This document shows positions 25,144-34,345 of a DNA stretch of 64,000 nucleotides, piece after piece. The translations under genes were made by a program, and so were the position numbers. The DNA is from Sphingobacterium sp. SYP-B4668. GTDB taxonomy: Bacteria > Bacteroidota > Bacteroidia > Sphingobacteriales > Sphingobacteriaceae. The stretch covers positions 744,001-808,000 of the forward strand of contig NZ_CP115483.1 in the NCBI RefSeq assembly GCF_027627455.1, written 5' to 3'. Position 1 is the first letter of the stretch. Every line of letters starts with the position of its first letter. The notes under the pieces were generated by a model that searched no databases, was not told the DNA's origin, and saw only the letters and a program-made list of their open reading frames with translations.

Positions 25144-26733
25144 ATGGAGACTTACAATAATCCAGTATTGGCACGTCTGCCATCACATCTCAAAAAGTAT
25201 GTGGTACCGCAGCAATATGAACGATATACCGCTATTGATCAAGCAATATGGCGTTATGTGATGCGGCAAAATTATGCCTATCTCAAAGATGTAGCTTACT
25301 ATCCCTATATTCCTGGACTTCGTAAAGCAGGTTTGACTATTGAGTGCATCCCCAGCTTACAAAGTATGAATGATAGTTTGCAGCACATTGGTTGGGGTGC
25401 TGCTACGGTGGACGGTTTCATTCCACCATCTGCGTTTATGGAATTTCAAGCATATCGTGTGCTTGTTGTTGCGGCTGATATCCGACAGATGGAACACATC
25501 GAATATACCCCTGCACCAGATATTATACATGAGTCTTCGGGTCATGCGCCAATAATTGGGGAACTAGAATATGCCGAGTACTTGCAATATTTTGGTGAGA
25601 TCGGTGCCAAAGCGATGTTTTCTGCGAAAGATTTTGAACTTTATGAGGCGATTAGACGATTGTCCATCATCAAGGAAAAGGGCGATGCGACAATTGGCGA
25701 GGTTGAAGAAGCAGAGTCGATTCTGAATAATATACAACAAAATATGGGAGAGCCATCCGAAATGGGGCTGTTGAGTAGGTTGCATTGGTGGACAGTTGAA
25801 TACGGGTTGATTGGCCCTTTAGATAATCCCAAGATATATGGCGCGGGGTTACTATCGTCTATTGGTGAGAGTGCATCTTGTATGCGTCCTGAAGTGCTCA
25901 AACTTCCCTACACCCTAGAAGCTATTGAGTATCCCTATGATATTACCAAGCCACAGCCACAATTATTTGTGACTCCTGATTTCGGTCGACTGAGGGAGGT
26001 GCTGGATAAGTATGCTGACTCGATGGCTTTTCGTGTCGGGGGCAAGGTGAGCGTCGACAAAGCGATTGCTTGCCATAATATTTGTACTGTAACGTATAGC
26101 TCGGGATTACAGGTTTCGGGTGTATTTCAAACGACTGCTCAGTCTGATGGACTGATATACATTCGGACAAAAGGACCTTCTGCGCTGTCCTTTCAAGGGA
26201 AACAACTGGATGGTCACGACAAATCGTATCACGCTGAGGGATTCAGTAGTCCGGTAGGCAGATTAGCGGCTGCCGGTAAATCTCTAGAGTACTATACGGT
26301 GGACGATCTGGCTGGTGCAGGTATACAAATTGGCAAAGAGACCCAACTTACTTTTGAATCTGGGATAGAAGTGCGGGGAGTCGTCCAATCCATGATTTTT
26401 CGAGAAGACAAACTTTTATTGCTGTCATTTTCGCCTTGTCAAGTGACAGATGTTCGAAATTGTATGGTGTTATTTGAACCTGATTGGGGGACATACGACA
26501 TGGCTGTTGGAGAATATATAACATCGGTGTTCTCTGGAGCTGCTGATAAAAGTGCTTTTGAAACTCAAGCAACAGTTTCCAATGTCAAATCGGCCCAACA
26601 ACAATACGATGAAGACACCATTTTTCTACAGGGGCTGTATGCCGATATCAGAAGTATCCGTGAAGGGCATCGTGCTGAAAGGACTGTTCAAGACTTATTT
26701 GAGCAGTTGGTCGATCAATACCCAACAGCTTAG
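25144..26733 (+). CDS. Aromatic amino acid (phenylalanine 4-monooxygenase-type) hydroxylase, ends at an in-frame TAG
   Basis: A 529-residue protein whose first about 290 residues are a pterin-dependent aromatic amino acid hydroxylase. The iron ligands His129 and His134 lie in IIHESSGHAPI, and Glu219 in WWTVEYGLI. It probably converts Phe to Tyr, feeding the adjacent tyrosine catabolic genes. The C-terminal half (about 300-529) is absent from the roughly 260-300 residue proteobacterial enzymes and looks beta-rich. The frame ends at TAG (26731-26733) and then stays open for 57 protein-like codons, so the ancestral protein was probably 587 residues. Activity of the catalytic domain may survive. 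The specific substrate is inferred from neighbours. Confidence 0.88.
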   Translation: METYNNPVLARLPSHLKKYVVPQQYERYTAIDQAIWRYVMRQNYAYLKDVAYYPYIPGLRKAGLTIECIPSLQSMNDSLQHIGWGAATVDGFIPPSAFMEFQAYRVLVVAADIRQMEHIEYTPAPDIIHESSGHAPIIGELEYAEYLQYFGEIGAKAMFSAKDFELYEAIRRLSIIKEKGDATIGEVEEAESILNNIQQNMGEPSEMGLLSRLHWWTVEYGLIGPLDNPKIYGAGLLSSIGESASCMRPEVLKLPYTLEAIEYPYDITKPQPQLFVTPDFGRLREVLDKYADSMAFRVGGKVSVDKAIACHNICTVTYSSGLQVSGVFQTTAQSDGLIYIRTKGPSALSFQGKQLDGHDKSYHAEGFSSPVGRLAAAGKSLEYYTVDDLAGAGIQIGKETQLTFESGIEVRGVVQSMIFREDKLLLLSFSPCQVTDVRNCMVLFEPDWGTYDMAVGEYITSVFSGAADKSAFETQATVSNVKSAQQQYDEDTIFLQGLYADIRSIREGHRAERTVQDLFEQLVDQYPTA

Positions 26734-26907
26734 TTGGCATTGTTGGAGATACTCGAAGTTGTCACTGAACAGTCTGATAATGAATTGTCCTTAGCAGTTG
26801 AGCGTAGATTGAACGCCATTCAAACACAACATCCGCAGCTCAATAAATTGATTGCCGATGGGATAAGGTTGGTGAATGATCGTGACATTGGAATCCTATT
26901 GATTTAA
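26734..26907 (+). pseudogene. Severed C-terminal segment of the aromatic amino acid hydroxylase
   Basis: Directly after the amber codon the same frame encodes 57 residues (beginning LALLEILEVVTEQ and ending RLVNDRDIGILLI) before a TAA. The segment is rich in Leu and Glu and probably helical. It overlaps the end of the convergent flavin reductase gene by 12 nt. If the stop replaced a Trp codon (TGG to TAG), the junction would read PTA-W-LALLEI. It is a nonsense-truncated tail, a read-through extension or a sequencing error. Confidence 0.75.
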
Positions 26908-27798
26908 TAGTAAAATCTGCCAAGCTTGCTCTATCTCTCCATCATCCAATAGCTGTGCGGCATACTGATGTAGGTGCAACTGGAGTTGCTGCGTGTCATT
27001 TTGCCAAGTATTCAGTAGTTGTTGGATGAGGAGATTGGTGGCCGCGCTTTGTTTTAGTAGAGGTAGCTCCTCAACATTGGCCAATAGGCCGAGGTGATTA
27101 CCTGTTAATACTCTAGAGAGTCGGATATGTGTCGGTAATCTGTCAATTCCTATTCCTAGACTACGCAGTGGTTTGGGGATTTTAAAGAGATTGTCTCTCG
27201 TTACTCGACAATACCAGTCCCCACCCAATCGCGCAACGAGGTCCAATGCATCTTGAGCAATCTCGTTTTGTTCATCGACAAGGTGTTCGTGCACATGCAT
27301 ACTCAGTATTTCGGCTAATACCAGGTTACCTGCTCCGGGGGCATCACTGAGTGGTATAATATTCGTCACTCGACATTCTAATTGTACGGGAGATTCTGCT
27401 ACGCGTGGGGGGGTCACATGATCCGATGCAATCGCTGTAAAACCCGCCTTTTCAAATTCATTTACTCCTTTGACATACTCAGTGCTAGCCAGAGATTGTT
27501 GCTGCACCATGCTGTAGCTCACAATATTAATGACTACCTCGCCAACTTCTTTTATGTTTTCCAGTGTATGCTTGGTCGATCCATCTCGCATTCGACGCAA
27601 AGGAGAGAAGACGCAAATCGGCGGTTGGTGTGACATCAGGTTGAAGTAGCTAAAGGGGCTAAGATTAATATTGCCGTTAGCATCAACTGTACTGGCAAAA
27701 CAAATAGGACGGGGAGCTACCGCGTATTTGATTAAATTATCAAATATCGTTTGTTGTTGTATGGGGTCAAAAGTTTTGGTGTTTATATGCTGTGACAT
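26896..27798 (-). CDS. Flavin reductase-like (FMN-binding split-barrel) protein
   Basis: A 300-residue protein. Residues 15-200 match the flavin reductase-like domain: APRPICFASTVDANGNINLSPFSYFN, then PPICVFSPLRRMRDGSTKHTLENI and EVVINIVSY. About 100 C-terminal residues (from GIGIDRLPTHIRLS) are an extension of unknown role. It is 39 nt from fahA on the same strand and lies within an aromatic amino acid degradation island, so it may act in that pathway, but its reaction is unknown. It could be an FMN-binding enzyme rather than a reductase. Confidence 0.82.
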   Translation of the reverse strand: MSQHINTKTFDPIQQQTIFDNLIKYAVAPRPICFASTVDANGNINLSPFSYFNLMSHQPPICVFSPLRRMRDGSTKHTLENIKEVGEVVINIVSYSMVQQQSLASTEYVKGVNEFEKAGFTAIASDHVTPPRVAESPVQLECRVTNIIPLSDAPGAGNLVLAEILSMHVHEHLVDEQNEIAQDALDLVARLGGDWYCRVTRDNLFKIPKPLRSLGIGIDRLPTHIRLSRVLTGNHLGLLANVEELPLLKQSAATNLLIQQLLNTWQNDTQQLQLHLHQYAAQLLDDGEIEQAWQILLLNQ

Positions 27799-27837
27799 GT
27801 AGCGTATAGTTGGAAAATTAGAATGTAGATTTCTTAA

Positions 27838-28812
27838 TTAAGATTGTAGAACAAGAGTATTGTGCAGCTGTCCCAGCCCTGTTACTTCTAAAGTTACCTC
27901 GTCGCCTTCGGATAGCCATTGTTCTGTGTAATTGGGCGAGTGGAGTTTGCCCGTACCGTTCAATTCCAGGAAGCACCCTGTTCCTACAGTTCCTGAGCCG
28001 ATGACATCTCCTGGATATATCTCCACACCATAGGATATTCTTTCGATGATTTCTGCAAATGTCCAGTGCATATCTGCAAAACTACCTTTAGACACTTGAA
28101 TGCCATTGATAGAGCAGGTCATTTGAAGGTTGTATGCATCGCCAATATGTCCTGTTGGAGCAGGTATCTTGAATGGGAGGAGTTCGTCTTTTGTTACTAG
28201 CCATGGACCGATGGCCGTCGCAAAGTCTTTCCCCTTAGCTGGCCCCAAGCTCAGTTTCATTTCTTCCATTTGTAGCGCTCGCGCACTAAAGTCGTTCATG
28301 ATCATATATCCTGCTATATATTGATCTGCGTCTTTGGCGGCAATATTTTTGCCGCGTTTGTTAATGACGATAGCGACTTCCAGTTCGAAGTCTAGTTTTT
28401 CAAAGTGTTGGGGCATGCAGTATACATCACCTGGGCCAACTATAGCTTGATGATTGGAAAAATAAAATACGGGAAACTTATCAAATTCTGGAATCATGTC
28501 CAATCCACGATTCCGTCTGGAAGTGGCCACATGCTGCCTAAAAGCATACGCATCACGTAGTGATTTGGGGTGAGGTACCGGAGCCATAAAGGATACTTCT
28601 TCAATAGCGAGAGTTCCTTCATGATTTTGTTTGGAAGTGGTGATGCGGTCATAAGATTCTTGCAGGATTTGCATGCTTTCAGCACCCCCATCCAAAAACT
28701 GAGCCATAGTAGCGGGGTACGTTGGGTTGGTTTTGGAAATTGGGTAGATCCATTTTCCGACAACAAATCCTAAGCCTTCTAATCCTTCATATAGGTATGT
28801 TGCAATTTTCAT
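27838..28812 (-). CDS. fahA: Fumarylacetoacetate hydrolase family protein
   Basis: A 324-residue FAH-fold enzyme. FYFSNHQAIVGPGD, DFELEVAIVINKRGKNI and the metal-ligand region GYMIMNDFSARALQMEEM are characteristic. GKDFATAIGPWLVTKDEL and PGDVIGSGTVGTG follow. Next to hmgA and hppD, it most likely hydrolyses fumarylacetoacetate to fumarate and acetoacetate, the last step of tyrosine breakdown. It is shorter than eukaryotic-type FAH (about 420), so the specific assignment rests partly on context. Confidence 0.88.
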   Translation of the reverse strand: MKIATYLYEGLEGLGFVVGKWIYPISKTNPTYPATMAQFLDGGAESMQILQESYDRITTSKQNHEGTLAIEEVSFMAPVPHPKSLRDAYAFRQHVATSRRNRGLDMIPEFDKFPVFYFSNHQAIVGPGDVYCMPQHFEKLDFELEVAIVINKRGKNIAAKDADQYIAGYMIMNDFSARALQMEEMKLSLGPAKGKDFATAIGPWLVTKDELLPFKIPAPTGHIGDAYNLQMTCSINGIQVSKGSFADMHWTFAEIIERISYGVEIYPGDVIGSGTVGTGCFLELNGTGKLHSPNYTEQWLSEGDEVTLEVTGLGQLHNTLVLQS

Positions 28813-29113
28813 ATTACTGAAGTATCATCATAAACAGGTATTGGGGTAAATATAAACATGTTCTGATTTAAATATGCAAAATCTATAAAAGTTATTGAAA
28901 ATATGCGTTATATTTGAGTAGTAACTATATACCAATTTATGAACATCAGCAGGTTACATTATCTAAAAGTATCCACAGGTATGATTGCTTTTACTAGAGC
29001 AATGATTGCTGATGTGGTGTTTGCCCAATATTAAGTTCCTCTTCCCTTTGCCATTTATTCTTTTGGCTATCTTAATTTATTAATTTTTTAACGGTTTTAA
29101 ATCAGGCACTATT
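28813..29113. other. Divergent intergenic region, fahA / hmgA
   Basis: 301 nt. It holds a TATATTTG octamer (28909-28916, + strand) without a well-spaced TTG, and a hairpin ATTGCT/AGCAAT. The nonamer ATGATTGCT occurs twice (28981-28989 and 29002-29010). A 31-codon ORF at 28939-29034 overlaps these elements and is probably fortuitous. The region probably carries both divergent promoters. Confidence 0.45.
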
Positions 29114-30271
29114 ATGTCAATTTATCATCAACTGGGTAAAATCCCAAAAAAAAGACACACAGTTTTCAGAAAATCCAACGGAGAGTTGTATGCTGAGGAA
29201 CTAGTATCTACACATGGTTTCTCTAGTACGTACTCCTTGGTTTATCACTGTCATCCTCCAACCTTGGTCAAACAGATTAGAGAGCCCTATGATGTCTCTC
29301 CAACAGTCGCCCGTGAAAAACATCTTAAACATACCAGTTTAAAAGGATTTAAGATTCAACCAAAGGCCGACTACCTAGAGAGCCGGACCCCAATTTTGGT
29401 TAATCAAGATTTGCATATCTCACTCGCAGCACCTCAAGAATCCATGCGCACCTACTTTTACAAAAATAGTCAGGCGGATGAAATCATCTTTGTGCACGAA
29501 GGGAGGGGTGTCTTGAAAACGGGATATGGTCATATTCCCTTTGAATATGGTGATTACCTCGTGATTCCACGAGGGGTTATCTATCAATTAGATTTCGAAA
29601 ATGCAGAGAATAGACTTTTTATCGTAGAGTCGTTTGCACCTGTAAGGACTCCCAAGCGATATCGTAATGAGTTTGGACAGCTTATGGAGCACGCTCCCTT
29701 TTGCGAGCGGGATATCAAACGACCTCTTGATTTGGAGACAATAGACCAATTCGGGGAATTTGAGATTAGGATAAAGAAGCAAGGGTTGATATACCCATAT
29801 GTGTATGGCAGTCATCCCTTCGATTTTATAGGATGGGATGGCTATCATTATCCATGGGCATTCTCCATACATGATTTTATGCCTATTACGGGCAAGCTTC
29901 ATCAACCTCCTCCTGTGCACCAGACATTTGAAACCGATTCTTTCGTGTTGTGCAGTTTCTGCCCAAGGCTATATGATTATCACCCCCAATCCATCCCAGC
30001 TCCTTATAATCATAGTAATGTGGATTCAGATGAGGTGTTGTATTATGTAGATGGAGATTTCATGAGTCGTAAATCTGTTGAGCGGGGGCAGATCACATTA
30101 CACCCGGGGGGGATACCTCATGGACCACATCCCGGTACTGTCGAAAAAAGTATTGGGCAGACCAAGACGGAAGAGCTTGCGGTCATGATTGATCCTTTTA
30201 GACCCTTGATGTTAACACAAAAGGCGTTGGAAATCGAAGATCAGGATTACTATAAATCTTGGTTGAGTTAG
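29114..30271 (+). CDS. hmgA: Homogentisate 1,2-dioxygenase
   Basis: A 385-residue cupin-type iron dioxygenase opening the ring of homogentisate to maleylacetoacetate. The block VHQTFETDSFVLCSFCPR and the iron-site region NHSNVDSDEVLYYVDGDF are typical, as is HPGGIPHGPHPG. It heads a + strand operon with hppD 23 nt downstream. It is somewhat shorter than the human enzyme (445), as usual for this bacterial subgroup. Confidence 0.93.
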   Translation: MSIYHQLGKIPKKRHTVFRKSNGELYAEELVSTHGFSSTYSLVYHCHPPTLVKQIREPYDVSPTVAREKHLKHTSLKGFKIQPKADYLESRTPILVNQDLHISLAAPQESMRTYFYKNSQADEIIFVHEGRGVLKTGYGHIPFEYGDYLVIPRGVIYQLDFENAENRLFIVESFAPVRTPKRYRNEFGQLMEHAPFCERDIKRPLDLETIDQFGEFEIRIKKQGLIYPYVYGSHPFDFIGWDGYHYPWAFSIHDFMPITGKLHQPPPVHQTFETDSFVLCSFCPRLYDYHPQSIPAPYNHSNVDSDEVLYYVDGDFMSRKSVERGQITLHPGGIPHGPHPGTVEKSIGQTKTEELAVMIDPFRPLMLTQKALEIEDQDYYKSWLS

Positions 30272-30294
30272 ATAATGAAAAAAACATAAACGTT

Positions 30295-31422
30295 ATGACA
30301 AAAACCTTTGCAGAGAAAATAGCACTTGCCCAAGATTTTCTTCCCATTAATGGGACGGATCACATTGAATTCTATGTCGGCAATGCTAAGCAAGCGGCAC
30401 ATTATTACAAGACGGCTTTTGGATTTCAGTCTGAGGCCTATGCCGGACCGGAGACCGGAGTGCGTGATCGGGCTTCATATGTCCTTCGGCAGAATAAAAT
30501 TAGACTAGTATTAACCACTGCACTCCATTCGGATCATCCAATAGCTCATCATGTCAAAAAACACGGTGATGGAGTAAAAATATTGGCTCTATGGGTGGAT
30601 GATGCTAAAAAGGCTTATGAAGAAACTGTTAAGCGAGGAGCAAGGTCATATCAGGAGCCTAAAATCATGCTGGATGAATATGGTGAGGTTTGTACGTCGG
30701 GTATTTATACTTATGGCGAGACTGTTCATCTATTTGTTGAACGGGGGAACTATCGAGGCGCTTTTATGCCTGGCTATGAACCTTGGGAGAGCGACTATCA
30801 ACCGAAGGAAACAGGTTTGTTATATATCGATCATTGTGTAGGTAATGTTGGGTGGAATCAAATGAACGAAACTGTTGAATGGTATCAAAATGTGATGGGT
30901 TTTGTCAATGTACTTTCTTTTGATGACAAACAGATCAATACCGAATATTCCGCCCTTATGAGCAAAGTAATGAGTAATGGAAATGGTTTCGTCAAATTTC
31001 CTATTAATGAACCGGCCGAGGGAAAGAAAAAATCCCAGATTGAAGAATACTTAGAATATTATGAAGGCGAGGGTGTACAACATGCTGCTCTGGCAACCCA
31101 AGATATCGTCAATACGGTAAAAGCTTTAAAGGATAGAGGCGTAGAGTTTTTAGGTGCTCCACCAGAAGCTTATTATGATATGTTACCTGAGCGTGTAGGG
31201 CAGATTGATGAAGAAATTAAGATTATCCAAGAGTTGGGTATCTTGGTTGATAGAGATGATGAAGGGTATCTTTTACAGATTTTCACAAAGCCAGTTGAAG
31301 ATAGACCGACATTATTTTACGAGATTATTCAACGTAAGGGGGCACAAAGTTTTGGCGCCGGTAATTTTAAGGCATTGTTCGAGGCAATAGAGCGTGAGCA
31401 AGAGAAACGAGGTAATCTATAA
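30295..31422 (+). CDS. hppD: 4-hydroxyphenylpyruvate dioxygenase
   Basis: A 375-residue two-domain vicinal-oxygen-chelate enzyme turning 4-hydroxyphenylpyruvate into homogentisate. Iron ligands are the His of IDHCVGNV, the His of VQHAALAT and the Glu of FYEIIQRKG, and the C-terminal helix GAGNFKALFEAIE gates the site. I start it at ATG 30295 (MTKTFAEKIALAQDF). The frame extends 12 codons upstream to a TTG that overlaps hmgA, which is less likely. It lies directly behind hmgA. Confidence 0.96.
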   Translation: MTKTFAEKIALAQDFLPINGTDHIEFYVGNAKQAAHYYKTAFGFQSEAYAGPETGVRDRASYVLRQNKIRLVLTTALHSDHPIAHHVKKHGDGVKILALWVDDAKKAYEETVKRGARSYQEPKIMLDEYGEVCTSGIYTYGETVHLFVERGNYRGAFMPGYEPWESDYQPKETGLLYIDHCVGNVGWNQMNETVEWYQNVMGFVNVLSFDDKQINTEYSALMSKVMSNGNGFVKFPINEPAEGKKKSQIEEYLEYYEGEGVQHAALATQDIVNTVKALKDRGVEFLGAPPEAYYDMLPERVGQIDEEIKIIQELGILVDRDDEGYLLQIFTKPVEDRPTLFYEIIQRKGAQSFGAGNFKALFEAIEREQEKRGNL

Positions 31423-31430
31423 TACAGTTG

Positions 31431-31454
31431 TTTTAGAATTAGGGGATTCTAAAA
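31431..31454 (+). terminator. Hairpin after hppD, possible terminator
   Basis: TTTTAGAAT (31431-31439) pairs with ATTCTAAAA (31446-31454) over a 6-nt loop. No T run follows, so it may attenuate rather than stop transcription into the dehydrogenase gene. Confidence 0.4.
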
Positions 31455-31599
31455 AGGTCACTGCCTACCTGCTAGGAATTAGAAAGTACCTATGGGTCAA
31501 TGAAGATTCTTTAAACCTTGAGTGCGAGTGAGTCGTAGACAATCAAGGTCGGGAAGTTTGTGGTCTTTTTGGACCCCCAAACCATCTAATTAGATATGC

Positions 31600-32835
31600 A
31601 TGAAAGATTTATTACAGGCATTTGAACAGAAGCGTCCTGAAATTGTATTTGAATGGAAAGACAATCAGACCGAGGCAGAGGGTTGGGTCGTAATCAATTC
31701 CTTAAGAGGTGGTGCAGCGGGCGGAGGTACCCGGATGCGTGCCGGTTTGGATCGTAATGAAGTAGAATCACTGGCCAAAACAATGGAAGTGAAATTTACG
31801 GTATCTGGTCCTGCTATTGGTGGGGCAAAATCTGGAATCAACTTCGATCCAGCGGATCCTCGAAGACAAGAGGTATTGGATAGATGGTTTAAAGTTGTTA
31901 CGCCACTACTTAAAAACTACTACGGCACAGGGGGCGATCTCAACGTAGATGAGATACATGACGTCATCCCGCTGACTGAACAATATGGCCTATGGCACCC
32001 ACAGGAAGGGGTGCTCACTGGACATTTCAATGTGAGGGAAAACGAACGTATCCATCAAATCGGTCAACTGCGCTATGGTGTCTCAAAAGTATTGGAGGAC
32101 TCGGCGTATAGTCCAGATCTCAAACGAAAGTATAAGGTCGCCGATATGATAACAGGTTATGGTGTTGCTGAAGCAGTTCGACATTTTTATACTTTATACC
32201 TCAATGGATGTCAAGGTAAACGGGTCATTATCCAGGGTTGGGGGAATGTGGCTGCTTCCGCGGCCTTTTACCTTTCCAAGCTAGGTGTAAAAGTAGTTGG
32301 AATCATTGATAGGGTAGGTGGGTTAATCCGTCAGGAGGGATTTACTGAGGAGGAGATTACGGCGCTTTTTTTGAATAGAAATCGAAATGAGTTGAGCTCC
32401 TCTGATCTCGTCCCTTTCGAGCGTATCAATGAGGAAATTTGGAAGGTAGCTGCTGATATTTTTATTCCCGCTGCCGCCTCTCGCTTGGTGTCTAAAGATC
32501 AAATCGCAACAATGGTCAGTAATGGACTAGAGCTCATTGCTTCGGGTGCAAACGTACCCTTTGCCGATCGAGAAATCTTCTATGGCCCGGTAATGGAATA
32601 TGCGGACCACGAAGTAGCTGTTATTCCTGACTTTATAGCTAATTGTGGGATGGCTCGGGTATTTGCTTATTTGATGCAGTCGAATATCGAAATGAGCGAC
32701 GATGCTATTTTTTCCGATGTATCTGCCATCATTTTTGCGGCGCTTCAAAGAATTAGAAATGAAAGCTCCCTCAAAACACATATCTCCTCCAAGGCTTATG
32801 AAATTGCATTGAGACAGCTGGTGTCAAATGTCTGA
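31600..32835 (+). CDS. Glu/Leu/Phe/Val-type amino acid dehydrogenase
   Basis: A 411-residue NAD(P)-dependent amino acid dehydrogenase. RGGAAGGGTRMRAGL (about residues 34-48) and PAIGGAKSGINFDP (about 73-86), with its catalytic Lys, mark the substrate domain. The Rossmann motif is GWGNVAASAAFYLSKLGVKVVGI (shown here as GWGNVAAS, about residue 214). In this context it may deaminate Phe or Tyr, or another amino acid, to its keto acid, replacing the aminotransferase that the pathway otherwise needs. The substrate is not fixed by sequence. It lies 177 nt after hppD, with a 9-bp hairpin (31431-31454) between. Confidence 0.88.
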   Translation: MKDLLQAFEQKRPEIVFEWKDNQTEAEGWVVINSLRGGAAGGGTRMRAGLDRNEVESLAKTMEVKFTVSGPAIGGAKSGINFDPADPRRQEVLDRWFKVVTPLLKNYYGTGGDLNVDEIHDVIPLTEQYGLWHPQEGVLTGHFNVRENERIHQIGQLRYGVSKVLEDSAYSPDLKRKYKVADMITGYGVAEAVRHFYTLYLNGCQGKRVIIQGWGNVAASAAFYLSKLGVKVVGIIDRVGGLIRQEGFTEEEITALFLNRNRNELSSSDLVPFERINEEIWKVAADIFIPAAASRLVSKDQIATMVSNGLELIASGANVPFADREIFYGPVMEYADHEVAVIPDFIANCGMARVFAYLMQSNIEMSDDAIFSDVSAIIFAALQRIRNESSLKTHISSKAYEIALRQLVSNV

Positions 32836-32875
32836 ATAGAGGGATTTCTCATCGGTCATTTTGAGCTAGAAACAG

Positions 32876-32883
32876 TATATTTG
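32876..32883 (+). promoter_or_regulatory. -7 element directly upstream of dgt
   Basis: TATATTTG ends four nt before the dgt ATG (32888). No TTG lies at the usual distance. If this is the real -7 element, the transcript would start at or within the first codons. Confidence 0.35.
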
Positions 32884-32887
32884 CGCT

Positions 32888-34252
32888 ATGTCTGATAACA
32901 TGCAAATGAATTGGAAGCAGTTGCTTTCCGCAAAGCGCTGGGGCTATGAAAATCGTACGAATGACGATTATCTAGAAGCTCGCTCTGAATTTCAGCGGGA
33001 TTATGATCGGTTGATTTTTTCTTCTCCTTTTAGGAGATTGCAGAATAAAACACAAGTATTCCCTCTGCCTGGTGCGGTATTTGTGCATAACCGATTGACA
33101 CATAGCCTTGAAGTCGCCAGCGTTGGCCGGTCGTTAGGACGCCTATTCTATGCAAGGATGAAGGATGCTGATCCTGCAATTGACGATCATTATCCTTATC
33201 TCCAAGAAGTAGGAAATATTGTTTCGGCAGCATGCCTCTCCCACGACTTAGGCAACCCCGCCTTTGGTCATTCGGGTGAGGCGGCCATCTCGACCTACTT
33301 CACGGAGGGAGAGGGGCGTAAATTCCAAGAACAAGTTACTGCTGAAGAATGGGCTGATTTGACACATTTTGAAGGGAATGCCAACGCTTTACGCATCTTG
33401 ACCCACCCTTTCAATGGAAAGGATGATAAAGGATTTGCGTTGACTTACACTTCTTTAGCTGCTATTGTCAAGTATCCATGTGCAGCCATAGATGGGCATA
33501 TCAAGAAAAATCACCACCGCAAGAAATATGGTTTCTTTACTGCCGAAAAGCAAACCTTTGATAAAATAGCAGATGAACTAGGATTATTAAAAGATCCTAC
33601 TAATCCAAGGGGGTATCTTCGACATCCGCTCGTGTATTTGGTAGAGGCTGCCGATGACATTTGTTATAATATCATTGATTTGGAGGATGCCCATCATCTC
33701 AAAATTTTGTCTTATGAAGAGGTCGAGAGTTTATTGCTACCCCTTTGTGGAGGAGAGAACCTCCGTCACAGATTGGACAGCCTATATGACAAGGCAAGTC
33801 GCGTAGCTCTACTACGTGCAAAAGCGATCAATACACTTATCCACGGATGTGTAGATGTATTTTTCAAAGAGCAGCAGAAATTTCTCAACGGAACCTTTCC
33901 AATGGCATTGATGGATGCACTGCCCGAGCAGGTGGTTTTGCAGATGAAAAAGATATCTAAAATATCAATAGCCCAGATTTATAATGCTCCTACCGTCGTT
34001 CAAATTGAAATTGCAGGCTACAAAGTTATGAATGCATTATTGGCTGAATTTGTACCGGCCTATCTCAAGAAGAATAAAAACGCGTACGATCAGAAACTGG
34101 TAGCGTTACTCCCGCATCAGTTTTATACCGATCGAGATGATGCATATGCCAAAATTCGTTCTGTACTCGATTTTGTATCGGGTATGACAGATGTATATGC
34201 AATAGATTTGTATCGCAAAATTAAAGGAATTACTATTCCGTCCATCGATTAG
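32888..34252 (+). CDS. dgt: Deoxyguanosinetriphosphate triphosphohydrolase (dGTPase)
   Basis: A 454-residue HD-superfamily metal enzyme that hydrolyses dGTP to deoxyguanosine and triphosphate. The metal site is built from the His of NRLTHSLEVASVGR, the HD pair in CLSHDLGNPAFGHSGE and the late Asp in EAADDICYNIIDLEDAHH. FSSPFRRLQNKTQVFPL at about residue 44 is typical of Dgt. The ATG at 32888 is immediately followed by further Mets (residues 5 and 7), so the start could be up to six codons later. Confidence 0.93.
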   Translation: MSDNMQMNWKQLLSAKRWGYENRTNDDYLEARSEFQRDYDRLIFSSPFRRLQNKTQVFPLPGAVFVHNRLTHSLEVASVGRSLGRLFYARMKDADPAIDDHYPYLQEVGNIVSAACLSHDLGNPAFGHSGEAAISTYFTEGEGRKFQEQVTAEEWADLTHFEGNANALRILTHPFNGKDDKGFALTYTSLAAIVKYPCAAIDGHIKKNHHRKKYGFFTAEKQTFDKIADELGLLKDPTNPRGYLRHPLVYLVEAADDICYNIIDLEDAHHLKILSYEEVESLLLPLCGGENLRHRLDSLYDKASRVALLRAKAINTLIHGCVDVFFKEQQKFLNGTFPMALMDALPEQVVLQMKKISKISIAQIYNAPTVVQIEIAGYKVMNALLAEFVPAYLKKNKNAYDQKLVALLPHQFYTDRDDAYAKIRSVLDFVSGMTDVYAIDLYRKIKGITIPSID

Positions 34253-34345
34253 AAAATTTGCTTAAGGCCGAGTTTAGGGAGAATAGCTAGCGGGCAGTAG
34301 GGTGAGCTCACCTTGATTAGCAGTGGAGAAGAAAAATTGAAATAG

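Noticed and set aside
28939-29034. 31-codon ORF upstream of hmgA
   Set aside because: It overlaps repeats and the presumed promoter region and has no protein-like pattern or aromatic-codon cluster.
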